DNA of 64,000 bases from NCBI RefSeq assembly GCF_051014445.1, contig NW_027488379.1:186001-250000 (forward strand). The letters run 5' to 3'. Shown piece by piece: positions 24,626 through 38,000 of this stretch; the first letter of the stretch is position 1; the number at the start of each line of letters is the position of its first letter. Below the pieces are notes generated by a model. It did not search any database, was not told the DNA's origin, and saw nothing but the letters and a program-made list of their open reading frames with translations. A program made the translations under genes and the position numbers. This DNA comes from Colletes latitarsis (lineage: Eukaryota; Arthropoda; Insecta; Hymenoptera; Colletidae).

Positions 24626-27600
24626 AGGATTTGCCCTCATCAGGCTCTTACTTTCGCATATTTCTCATACTTCATGGCTAGATCCTGGTCTATTTCTGGA
24701 TTGGATCACGTAGTAAAGTGGTACCACACTGAACCATTCAATGAAACCTGGTCTGGATAAATATTTTAGAGGATAACGCATCTTAGGTCTGGGTTAGGTC
24801 TAAGATTTGCCCTCATCAGGCTCACAGTTTCGCGTTTTTCACATACTTGTTGAACCGATCCTGGGTTTTTTCTGGTTTGGATCACGAAGTAGTGTGGTAC
24901 CACACTGAAACAGTCCATTAAACCTGGTTTCGCTCAATATTTTAGAGGATAACGCATGTTATGTCTAGGTTAGGTCTGGGATTTGCTCTCATCAGGCTCA
25001 TTCTTTCGCATATTTCTCATACTTCATGGCTAGATCCTGGGCTGTTTCTGGATTGCATCACGTAGTAATGTAGTACCACACTGAAACAGTCAATGAAACC
25101 TGGTTTCCATCAATATTTTAGAGGACAACGCATGTTAGGTCTAGGTTAGCCATGGGAATTACACTCATCAGACTCATACTTTCACATTCTTCACATACTT
25201 GTTGAACTGATCCTGGGTTTTTTCTGGTTTGGATCACGTAGTATTGTGGTACCACACTGAAACAGTCAATGAAACCTGGTTTCCATCAATATTTTAGAGG
25301 ACAACGCAAGTTAGGTCTGGGTTAGGCCTGGGATTTTCACTCATCAGACTCATACTTTCGCATTCTTCACATACTTGTTGAACGGATCCTGGGTTTTTTC
25401 TGGTTTGGATCACGTAGTAATGTGGTACCACACTGAAACAGTCAATGAAACCTGGTTTCCATCAATATTTTAGAGGACAACGCAAGTTAGGTCTAGGTAA
25501 GGCCTGAGATTTTCACTGATCGGACTCATACTTTCGCATTTTTCACATTCTTGTTGAACGGATCCTGGGTTTTTTCTGGTTTGGATCACGTAGTAATGTG
25601 GTACCACACTGAAACGGTCAATCAAACCTGGTTTCGATCAATATTTTAGAGGATAACGCAAGTTAGGTCTGGGATAGGTCTGGGATTTGCCCTCATCAGG
25701 CTCATACTTTCGCAACACTTCACATACTCCTTGAACAGATCCTGGGTTATTTTCTGGTTTCGATCACATAGTAATGTGGTACCACACTGAAACAGTCGAT
25801 TAAACCAGGTTTCGATCAATATTTTAGAGGATAACGCATGTTAGGTCTGGGATAGGTCTGGGATTCTCACTCATCAGACTCATACTTTCGCATTCTTCTC
25901 ATACTTGTTGAACTGATCCTGGGTTTTTTCTGGTTTGGATCACATAGTAATGTGGTACCACACTGAAACAGTCGATTAAACCTGGTTTCGATCAATATTT
26001 TAGAGGATAACGCAAGTTAGGTCTGGGATAGGTCTAGGATTTGACCTCATCAGACTCATACTTTCGCACACTTCACATACTCCTTGAACAGATCCTGGGC
26101 TATTTCTGGATTGGATCACGTAGTAAAGTGGTACCACACTGAAACAGTCGATTAAACCAGGTTTCGATCAATATTTTAGAGGATAACGCATGTTAAGTCT
26201 AGGTTAGGTCTGGGATTTTCACTTATCAGACTCATACTTTCGCATTCTTCACATACTTGTTGAACTGATCCTGGGTTTTTTCTGGTTTGGATCACGTAGT
26301 ATTGTGGTACCACACTGAAACAGTCAATGAAACCTGGTTTCCATCAATATTTTAGAGGACAACGCAAGTTAGGTCTGGGTTAGGCCTGGGATTTTCACTC
26401 ATCAGACTCATACTTTCGCATTCTTCACATACTTGTTGAACGGATCCTGGGTTTTTTCTGGTTTGGATCACGTAGTAATGTGGTACCACACTGAAACAGT
26501 CAATGAAACCTGGTTTCCATCAATATTTTAGAGGACAACGCAAGTTAGGTCTAGGTAAGGCCTGAGATTTTCACTGATCGGACTCATACTTTCGCATTTT
26601 TCACATTCTTGTTGAACGGATCCTGGGTTTTTTCTGGTTTGGATCACGTAGTAATGTGGTACCACACTGAAACGGTCAATCAAACCTGGTTCCGATCAAT
26701 ATTTTAGAGGATAACGCAAGTTAGGTCTGGGATAGGTCTGGGATTTGCCCTCATCAGGCTCATACTTTCGCGTTTTGCACATACTTGTTGTACAGATCCT
26801 GGGTTTTTTCTGGTTTGGGTCACGTAGTAGTGTGATACCACACTGAAACAGTCGATTAAACCTGGTTTCGATCAATATTTTAGAGGATAACGAATGTTAG
26901 GTCTGGGATAGGTCTGGGATTCTCACTCATCAGACTCATACTTTCGCATTCTTCTCATACTTGTTGAACTGATCCTGGGTTTTTTCTGGTTTGGATCACA
27001 TAGTAATGTGGTACCACACTGAAACAGTCGATTAAACCTGGTTTCGATCAATATTTTAGAGGATAACGAATGTTAGGTCTGGGATAGGTCTGGGATTCTC
27101 ACTCATCAGACTCATACTTTCGCATTCTTCTCATACTTGTTAAACTGACCCTGGGTTTTTTCTGGTTTGGATCACATAGTAATGTGGTACCACACTGAAA
27201 CAGTCGATTAAACCTGGTTTCGATCAATATTTTAGAGGATAACGCAAGTTAGGTCTGGGATAGGTCTAGGATTTGACCTCATCAGACTCATACTTTCGCA
27301 CACTTCACATACTCCTTGAACAGATCCTGGGCTATTTCTGGATTGGATCACGTAGTAAAGTGGTACCACACTGAAACAGTCGATTAAACCAGGTTTCGAT
27401 CAATATTTTAGAGGATAACGCATGTTAAGTCTAGGTTAGGTCTGGGATTTTCACTTATCAGACTCATACTTTCGCATTCTTCACATACTTGTTGAACGGA
27501 TCCTGGGTTTTTTCTGGTTTGGATCACGTAGTAATGTGGTACCACACTGAAACAGTCGATTAAACCTGGTTTCAATCAATATTTTTGAGGATAACGCAAG

Positions 27601-28882
27601 TTAGGTCTGGGATAGGTCTGGGATTCTCACTCATCAGACTCATACCTTCGCATTCTTCTCATACTTGTTGAACTGACCCTGGGCTTTTTCTGGATTGCAT
27701 CACATAGTAATGTGGTACCACACTGAAACAGTCGATTAAACCCGGTTTCGCTCAATATTTTAGAGGATAACGCATGTAAGGTCTAGGTTAGGTCTGGGAT
27801 TTGCTCTCATCAGGTTCATTCTTTCGCATATTTCTCATACTTGATGGCTAGATCCTGGGTTTTTTCTCGTTTGGATCACGTAGTAATGTGGTACCACACT
27901 GAAACAGTCAATGAAACCTGGTTTCCATCAATATTTTAGAGGACAACGCAAGTTAGGTCTAGGTAAGGCCTGAGATTTTCACTGATCGGACTCATACTTT
28001 CGCATTTTTCACATTCTTGTTGAACGGATCCTGGGTTTTTTCTGGTTTGGATCACGTAGTAATGTGGTACCACACTGAAACTGTCATTCAAACCTGGTTT
28101 CGATCAGTATTTTAGAGGATAACGCTAGTTAGGTCTGGGATTGGTCTGGGATTTGCCCTCATCAGGCTCATACTTTCGCGTTTTTCACATTCCTGTTGTA
28201 CAGATCCTCGGCTTTTTCTGGTTTAGGTCACGTAGTAGTGTGATACCACACTGAAACAGTCGATTAAACCTGGTTTCGATCAATATTTTAGAGGATAACG
28301 CATGTTAGGTCTAGGTCAGCCCTGGGAATTACACTCATCAGACTCATATTTTCGCATTCTTCACATACTTGTTGAACTGATCCTGGGTTTTTTCTGGTTT
28401 GGATCACGTAGTAATGTGGTACCGCACAGAAACAGTCGATTAAACCTGGTTTCGATCAATATTTTAGAGGATAACGCAAGTTAGGTCTGGGATAGGTCTA
28501 GGATTTGACCTCATCAGACTCATACTTTCGCACACTTCACATACTCCTTGAACAGATCCTGGGTTATTTTCTGGTTTGGATCACATAGTAATGTGGTACC
28601 ACACAGAAACAGTCGATTAAACCAGGTTTCGATCAATATTTTAGAGGATAACGCATGTTAAGTCTAGGTTGGTCTGGGATTTTCACTCATCAGACTCATA
28701 CTTTCGCATTCTTCACATACTTGTTGAACGGATCCTGGGTTTTTTCTGGTTTGGATCACGTAGTAATGTGGTACCACACTGAAACAGTCGATTAAACCTG
28801 GTTTCGATCAATATTTTAGAGGATAACGCAAGTTAGGTCTGGGATAGGTCTAGGATTTGACCTCATCAGACTCATACTTTCG

Positions 28883-29234
28883 CGTTTTTCACATACTTGT
28901 TGTACAGATCCTGGGTTTTTTCTGGTTTGGGTCACGTAGTAGTGTGATACCACACTGAAACAGTCGACTAAACCTGGTTTCGATCAATATTTTAGAGGAT
29001 GACGCATGTTAGGTCTAGGTCAGCCCTGGGAATTACACTCATCAGACTCGTACTTTCGCATTCTTCACATACTTGTTGAACTGATCCTGGGTTTTTTCTG
29101 GTTTGGATCACGTAGTAATGTGGTGCCACACTGAAACAGTCGATTAAACCTGGTTTCGATCAATATTTTAGCGGATAACGCAAGTTAGGTCTGGGATAGG
29201 TCTAGGATTTGACCTCATCAGACTCATACTTTCG
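28883..29234 (+). repeat. Two monomers present in copy A but not copy B
   Basis: At 28,883 copy A goes from TACTTTCGC to GTTTTTCACATACTTG, while copy B at the same place (38,566) goes to ACACTTCACATACTCC. Copy A reaches that same sequence 352 bp later. The extra segment holds a GTGTGATACC monomer and a GTCTAGGTCAGCCC monomer. Confidence 0.82.
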
Positions 29235-29682
29235 CACACTTCACATACTCCTTGAACAGATCCTGGGTTATTTTCTGGTTTGGATCACATAGTAATGTGG
29301 TACCACACTGAAACAGTCGATTAAACCAGGTTTCGATCAATATTTTTGAGGATAACGCATGTTAAGTCTAGGTTAGGTCTGGGATTTTCACTCATCAGAC
29401 TCATACTTTCGCATTCTTCACATACTTGTTGAACGGATCCTGGGTTTTTTCTGGTAAGGATCACGTAGTAATGTGGTACCACACTGAAACAGTCGATTAA
29501 ACCTGGTTTCGATCAATATTTTTGAGGATAACGCATGTTAAGTCTAGGTTAGGTCTGGGATTTTCAGTCATCAGACTCATACTTTCGCATTCTTCACATA
29601 CTTGTTGAACGGATCCTGGGTTTTTTCTGGTAAGGATCACGTAGTAATGTGGTACCACACTGAAACAGTCGATTAAACCTGG

Positions 29683-31794
29683 TTTCAATCAATATTTTTG
29701 AGGATAACGCAAGTTAGGTCTGGGATAGGTCTGGGATTTGACCTCATCAGACTCATACTTTCGCATTCTTCACATACTTGTTGAACGGATCCTGGGTTTT
29801 TTCTGGTTTGGATCACGTAATAATGTGGTACCACACTGAAACAGTCAATGAAACCTGGTTTCCATCAATATTTTAGAGGACAACGCAAGTTAGGTCTAGG
29901 TAAGGCCTGAGATTTTCACTCATCAGACTCATACTTTCGCATTCTTCACATACTTGTTGAACGGATCCTGGGTTTTTTCTGGTTTGGATCACGTAGTAAT
30001 GTGGTACCACACTGAAACGGTCAATCAAACCTGGTTTCGATCAATATTTTAGAGGATAACGCAAGTTAGGTCTGGGATAGGTCTGGGAGTTGCCCTCATC
30101 AGGCTCATACTTTCGCGTTTTTCACATACTTGTTGTACAGATCCTGGGTTTTTTCTGGTTTGGGTCACGTAGTAGTGTGATACCACACTGAAACAGTCGA
30201 CTAAAACTGGTTTCGATCAATATTTTAGAGGATAACGCATGTTAGGTCTAGGTCAGCCCTGGGAATTACACTCATCAGACTCGTACTTTCGCATTCTTCA
30301 CATACTTGTTGAACTGATCCTGGGTTTTTTCTGGTTTGGATCACGTAGTAATGTGGTGCCACACTGAAACAGTCGATTAAACCTGGTTTCGATCAATACT
30401 TTAAAGGATAACGAATGTTAGGTCTGGGATAGGTCTGGGATTTGCTCTCATCAGGCTCATTCTTTCGCATATTTCTCATACTAGATGGCTAGATCCTGGG
30501 CTTTTTCTGGATTGCATCACATAGTAATGTGGTACCACACTGATACAGTCGATTAAACCTGGTTTCGCTCAATATTTTAGAGGATAACGCATGTAAGGTC
30601 TAGGTTAGGTCTGGGATTTGCTCTCATCGGGTTCATTCTTTCGCATATTTCTCATACTTGATGGCTAGGTCCTGGGTTTTTTCTGGTTTGGATCACGTAG
30701 TAATGTGGTACCACACTGAAACAGTCAATGAAACCTGGTTTCCATCAATATTTTTGAGGACAACGCAAGTTAGGTCTAGGTAAGGCCTGAGATTTTCACT
30801 GATCGGACTCATACTTTCGCATTTTACACATTCTTGTTGAACGGATCCTGGGTTTTTTCTGGTTTGGATCACGTAGGAATGTGGTACCACACTGAAACGG
30901 TCATTCAAACCTGGTTTCGATCAGTATTTTAGAGGATAACGTAAGTTAGGTCTGGGATTGGTCTGGGATTTGCCCTCATCAGGCTCATACTTTCGCGTTT
31001 TTCACATTCCTGTTGTACAGATCCTGGGTTTTTTCTGGTTTGGGTCACGTAGTAGTGTGATACCACACTGAAACAGTCGATTAAACCTGGTTTCGATCAA
31101 TATTTTAGAGGATAACGCATGTTAGGTCTAGGTCAGCCCTGGGAATTACACTCATCAGACTCATACTTTCGCATTCTTCACATACTTGTTGAACAGATCC
31201 TGGGTTTTTTCTGGTTTGGATCACGTAGTAATGTGGTAACACAATGAAACAGTCGATTAAACCTGGTTTCGATCAATATTTTAGAGGATTACGAATGTTA
31301 GGTCTGGGATAGGTCTGGGATTCTCACACATCAGACTCAGACTTTCGCATTCTTCTCATACTTGTTAAACTGATCCTGGGTTTTTTCTGGTTTGGATCAC
31401 ATAGTAATGTGGTACCACACTGAAACAGTCGATTAAACCTGGTTTCGATCAATATTTTAGAGGATAACGCAAGTTAGGTCTGGGATAGGTCTACGATTTG
31501 ACCTTATCAGACTCATACTTTCGCACACTTCACATACTCCTTGAACAGATCCTGTGCTATTTCTGGATTGGATCACGTAGTAAAGTGGTACCATACTGAA
31601 ACAGTCGATTAAACCAGGTTTCGATCAATATTTTAGAGGATAACGCATGTTAAGTCTAGGTTAGGTCTGGGATTTTCACTTATCAGACTCATACTTTCGC
31701 ATTCTTCACATACTTGTTGAACGGATCCTGGGTTTTTTCTGGTAAGGATCACGTAGTAATGTGGTACCACACTGAAACAGTCGATTAAACCTGG
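29683..31794 (+). repeat. 12-monomer HOR 'H', first copy (inside copy A)
   Basis: The unit is bounded by TTTCAATCAATATTTTTGAGG at 29,683 and again at 31,795, exactly 2,112 bp apart. It includes CACGTAGGAATGTGG (30,870), GGAGTTGCCC (30,087), TAAAACTGG (30,203), GTGGTAACACAATG and CTCAGACTTTCGC (31,340). The first five features identify it as the source type of the copies at 39-45 kb. Confidence 0.88.
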
Positions 31795-32077
31795 TTTCAA
31801 TCAATATTTTTGAGGATAACGCAAGTTAGGTCTGGGATAGGTCTGGGATTTGCTCTCATCAGGCTCATTCTTTCGCATATTTCTCATACTAGATGGCTAG
31901 ATCCTGGGCTTTTTCTGGATTGCATCACATAGTAATGTGGTACCACACTGATACAGTCGATTAAACCTGGTTTCGCTCAATATTTTAGAGGATAACGCAT
32001 GTAAGGTCTAGGTTAGGTCTGGGATTTGCTCTCATCGGGTTCATTCTTTCGCATATTTCTCATACTTGATGGCTAGG

Positions 32078-35000
32078 TCCTGGGTTTTTTCTGGTTTGGA
32101 TCACGTAGTAATGTGGTACCACACTGAAACAGTCAATGAAACCTGGTTTCCATCAATATTTTAGAGGACAACGCAAGTTAGGTCTAGGTAAGGCCTGAGA
32201 TTTTCACTGATCGGACTCATACTTTCGCATTTTTCACATACTTGTTGTACAGATCCTGGGTTTTTTCTGGTTTGGGTCACGTAGTAGTGTGATACCACAC
32301 TGCAACAGTCGATTAAACCTGGTTTCGATCAATATTTTAGAGGATAACGCATGTTAGGTCTAGGTCAGCCCTGGGAATTACACTCATCAGACTCATACTT
32401 TCGCATTCTTCACATACTTGTTGAACTGATCCTGCGTTTTTTCTGGTTTGGATCACGTAGTAATGTGGTACCACACTGAAACAGTCGATTAAACCTGGTT
32501 TCGATCAATATTTTAGAGGATAACGAATGTTAGGTGTGGGATAGGTCTGGGACTCTCACTCATCAGACTCATACTTTCGCATTCTTCTCATACTTGTTGA
32601 ACTGATCCTGGGTTTTTTCTGGTTTGGATCACATAGTAATGTGGTACCACACTGAAACAGTCGATTAAACCTGGTTTCGATCAATATTTTAGAGGATAAC
32701 GCATGTTATGTCTGGGATAGGTCTAGGATTTGACCTCATCAGACTCATACTTTCGCACACTTCACATACTCCTTGAACAGATCCTGGGTTTTTTCTGGTT
32801 TGGATCACGTAGTAATGTGGGACCACACTGAAACATTCAATGAAACCTGGTCACGATAAATATTTTAGAGGATAACGCATCTTAGGTCTGGGTTAGGTCT
32901 AAGATTTGCCCTCATCAGGCTCACAGTTTAGCGTTTTTCACATACGTGTTGAACAGATCCTGGGTTTTTTCTGGTTTGGATCACGAAGTAGTGTGGTACC
33001 ACACTGAAACAGTCCATTAAACCTGGTTTCGCTCAATATTTTAGAGGATAACGAATGTTAGGTCTGGGATAGGTCTAGGATTTGACCTCATCAGACTCAT
33101 ACTTTCGCACACTTCACATACTCCTTGAACAGATCCTGGGCTATTTCTGGATTGGATCACGTAGTAAAGTGGTACCACACTGAAACAGTCGGTTAAACCA
33201 GGTTTCGATCAATATTTTAGAGGATAACGCATGTTAAGTCTAGGTTAGGTCTGGGATTTTCACTTATCAGACTCATACTTTCGCATTCTTCACATACTTG
33301 TTGAACGGATCCTGGGTTTTTTCTGGTTTGGATCACGTAGTAATGTGGTACCACACTGAAACAGTCGATTAAACCTGGTTTCAATCAATATTTTTGAGGA
33401 TAACGCAAGTTAGGCCTGGGATAGGTCTGGGATTCTCACTCATCAGACTCATACCTTCGCATTCTTCTCATACTTGTTGAACTGATCCTGGGCTTTTTCT
33501 GGATTGCATCACATAGTAATGTGGTACCACACTGAAACAGTCGATTAAACCCGGTTTCGCACAATATTTTAGAGGATAACGCATGTAAGGTCTAGGTTAG
33601 GTCTGGGATTTGCTCTCATCGGGTTCATTCTTTCGCATATTTCTCATACTTGATGGCTAGATCCTGGGTTTTTTCTCGTTTGGATCACGTAGTAATGTGG
33701 TACCACACTGAAACAGTCAATGAAACCTGGTTTCCATCAATATTTTAGAGGACAACGCAAGTTAGGTCTAGGTAAGGCCTGAGATTTTCACTGATCGGAC
33801 TCATACTTTCGCATTTTTCACATTCTTGTTGAACGGATCCTGGGTTTTTTCTGGTTTGGATCACGAAGTAATGTGGTACCACACTGAAACAGTCCATTAA
33901 ACCTGGTTTCGCTCAATATTTTAGAGGATAACGCATGTAAGGTCTAGGTTAGGTCTGGGATTTTCACTCATCAGTCTCATACTTTCGCATTCTTCACATT
34001 CTTGTTGAACGGATCCTGGGTTTTTTCTGGTTTGGATCACGTAGTAATGTGGGACCACACTGGGACAGTCAATTAAACCTGGTTTCGATCAATATTTTAG
34101 AGAATAATTCATGTTAGGTCTAGGTTAGGTCTGGGATTTGCTCACATCAGGCTCATTCTTTCGCATATTTCTCATACTTCATGGCTAGATCCTGGGCTGT
34201 TTCTGGATTGTATCACGTAGTAATGTGGTACCACGCTGAAACAGTCAATTAAACCTGGTTTCGATCAATATTTTAGAGGATAACGCAAGTTAGGTCTGGG
34301 ATAGGTCTAGGATTTGCCCTCATCAGGCTCTTACTTTCGCATATTTCTCATACTTCATGGCTAGATCCTGGTCTATTTCTGGATTGGATCACGTAGTAAA
34401 GTGGTACCACACTGAACCATTCAATGAAACCTGGTCTGGATAAATATTTTAGAGGATAACGCATCTTAGGTCTGGGTTAGGTCTAAGATTTGCCCTCATC
34501 AGGCTCACTGTTTCGCGTTTTTCACATACTTGTTGAACCGATCCTGGGTTTTTTCTGGTTTGGATCACGAAGTAGTGTGGTACCACACTGAAACAGTCCA
34601 TTAAACCTGGTTTCGCTCAATATTTTAGAGGATAACGCATGTTATGTCTAGGTTAGGTCTGGGATTTGCTCTCATCAGGCTCATTCTTTCGCATATTTCT
34701 CATACTTCATGGCTAGATCCTGGGCTGTTTCTGGATTGCATCACGTAGTAATGTAGTACCACACTGAAACAGTCAATGAAACCTGGTTTCCATCAATATT
34801 TTAGAGGACAACGCATGTTAGGTCTAGGTTAGCCATGGGAATTACACTCATCAGACTCATACTTTCACATTCTTCACATACTTGTTGAACTGATCCTGGG
34901 TTTTTTCTGGTTTGGATCACGTAGTATTGTGGTACCACACTGAAACAGTCAATGAAACCTGGTTTCCATCAATATTTTAGAGGACAACGCAAGTTAGGTC

Positions 35001-38000
35001 TGGGTTAGGCCTGGGATTTTCACTCATCAGACTCATACTTTCGCATTCTTCACATACTTGTTGAACGGATCCTGGGTTTTTTCTGGTTTGGATCACGTAG
35101 TAATGTGGTACCACACTGAAACAGTCAATGAAACCTGGTTTCCATCAATATTTTAGAGGACAACGCAAGTTAGGTCTAGGTAAGGCCTGAGATTTTCACT
35201 GATCGGACTCATACTTTCGCATTTTTCACATTCTTGTTGAACGGATCCTGGGTTTTTTCTGGTTTGGATCACGTAGTAATGTGGTACCACACTGAAACGG
35301 TCAATCAAACCTGGTTTCGATCAATATTTTAGAGGATAACGCAAGTTAGGTCTGGGATAGGTCTGGGATTTGCCCTCATCAGGCTCATACTTTCGCAACA
35401 CTTCACATACTCCTTGAACAGATCCTGGGTTATTTTCTGGTTTCGATCACATAGTAATGTGGTACCACACTGAAACAGTCGATTAAACCAGGTTTCGATC
35501 AATATTTTAGAGGATAACGCATGTTAGGTCTGGGATAGGTCTGGGATTCTCACTCATCAGACTCATACTTTCGCATTCTTCTCATACTTGTTGAACTGAT
35601 CCTGGGTTTTTTCTGGTTTGGATCACATAGTAATGTGGTACCACACTGAAACAGTCGATTAAACCTGGTTTCGATCAATATTTTAGAGGATAACGCAAGT
35701 TAGGTCTGGGATAGGTCTAGGATTTGACCTCATCAGACTCATACTTTCGCACACTTCACATACTCCTTGAACAGATCCTGGGCTATTTCTGGATTGGATC
35801 ACGTAGTAAAGTGGTACCACACTGAAACAGTCGATTAAACCAGGTTTCGATCAATATTTTAGAGGATAACGCATGTTAAGTCTAGGTTAGGTCTGGGATT
35901 TTCACTTATCAGACTCATACTTTCGCATTCTTCACATACTTGTTGAACTGATCCTGGGTTTTTTCTGGTTTGGATCACGTAGTATTGTGGTACCACACTG
36001 AAACAGTCAATGAAACCTGGTTTCCATCAATATTTTAGAGGACAACGCAAGTTAGGTCTGGGTTAGGCCTGGGATTTTCACTCATCAGACTCATACTTTC
36101 GCATTCTTCACATACTTGTTGAACGGATCCTGGGTTTTTTCTGGTTTGGATCACGTAGTAATGTGGTACCACACTGAAACAGTCAATGAAACCTGGTTTC
36201 CATCAATATTTTAGAGGACAACGCAAGTTAGGTCTAGGTAAGGCCTGAGATTTTCACTGATCGGACTCATACTTTCGCATTTTTCACATTCTTGTTGAAC
36301 GGATCCTGGGTTTTTTCTGGTTTGGATCACGTAGTAATGTGGTACCACACTGAAACGGTCAATCAAACCTGGTTTCGATCAATATTTTAGAGGATAACGC
36401 AAGTTAGGTCTGGGATAGGTCTGGGATTTGCCCTCATCAGGCTCATACTTTCGCGTTTTGCACATACTTGTTGTACAGATCCTGGGTTTTTTCTGGTTTG
36501 GGTCACGTAGTAGTGTGATACCACACTGAAACAGTCGATTAAACCTGGTTTCGATCAATATTTTAGAGGATAACGAATGTTAGGTCTGGGATAGGTCTGG
36601 GATTCTCACTCATCAGACTCATACTTTCGCATTCTTCTCATACTTGTTGAACTGATCCTGGGTTTTTTCTGGTTTGGATCACATAGTAATGTGGTACCAC
36701 ACTGAAACAGTCGATTAAACCTGGTTTCGATCAATATTTTAGAGGATAACGAATGTTAGGTCTGGGATAGGTCTGGGATTCTCACTCATCAGACTCATAC
36801 TTTCGCATTCTTCTCATACTTGTTAAACTGACCCTGGGTTTTTTCTGGTTTGGATCACATAGTAATGTGGTACCACACTGAAACAGTCGATTAAACCTGG
36901 TTTCGATCAATATTTTAGAGGATAACGCAAGTTAGGTCTGGGATAGGTCTAGGATTTGACCTCATCAGACTCATACTTTCGCACACTTCACATACTCCTT
37001 GAACAGATCCTGGGCTATTTCTGGATTGGATCACGTAGTAAAGTGGTACCACACTGAAACAGTCGATTAAACCAGGTTTCGATCAATATTTTAGAGGATA
37101 ACGCATGTTAAGTCTAGGTTAGGTCTGGGATTTTCACTTATCAGACTCATACTTTCGCATTCTTCACATACTTGTTGAACGGATCCTGGGTTTTTTCTGG
37201 TTTGGATCACGTAGTAATGTGGTACCACACTGAAACAGTCGATTAAACCTGGTTTCAATCAATATTTTTGAGGATAACGCAAGTTAGGTCTGGGATAGGT
37301 CTGGGATTCTCACTCATCAGACTCATACCTTCGCATTCTTCTCATACTTGTTGAACTGACCCTGAGCTTTTTCTGGATTGCATCACATAGTAATGTGGTA
37401 CCACACTGAAACAGTCGATTAAACCCGGTTTCGCTCAATATTTTAGAGGATAACGCATGTAAGGTCTAGGTTAGGTCTGGGATTTGCTCTCATCAGGTTC
37501 ATTCTTTCGCATATTTCTCATACTTGATGGCTAGATCCTGGGTTTTTTCAAGTTTGGATCACGTAGTAATGTGGTACCACACTGAAACAGTCAATGAAAC
37601 CTGGTTTCCATGAATATTTTAGAGGACAACGCAAGTTAGGTCTAGGTAAGGCCTGAGATTTTCACTGATCGGACTCATACTTTCGCATTTTTCACATTCT
37701 TGTTGAACGGATCCTGGGTTTTTTCTGGTTTGGATCACGTAGTAATGTGGTACCACACTGAAACTGTCATTCAAACCTGGTTTCGATCAGTATTTTAGAG
37801 GATAACGCTAGTTAGGTCTGGGATTGGTCTGGGATTTGCCCTCATCAGGCTCATACTTTCGCGTTTTTCACATTCCTGTTGTACAGATCCTCGGCTTTTT
37901 CTGGTTTAGGTCACGTAGTAGTGTGATACCACACTGAAACAGTCGATTAAACCTGGTTTCGATCAATATTTTAGAGGATAACGCATGTTAGGTCTAGGTC

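Larger units (their letters stand above)
22571..32077 (+). repeat. Large tandem duplication, copy A (~9.5 kb, 54 monomers)
   Basis: The sequence from TCCTGGG at 22,571 matches that from 32,078 onward at an offset of 9,507 bp. The offset becomes 9,683 after about 24,610, where copy A lacks one monomer, and 9,331 after about 29,235, where copy A has two more. Tags shared only by the two copies include GTTAGGTGTGGGATAGG with GGGACTCTC (23,044/32,551), CACTGGGACAG and ACCGCACAGAAACAG. The match runs to about 31,850. The last roughly 230 bp instead copy 30,440-30,685 at an eight-monomer (1,408-bp) offset. Confidence 0.9.
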
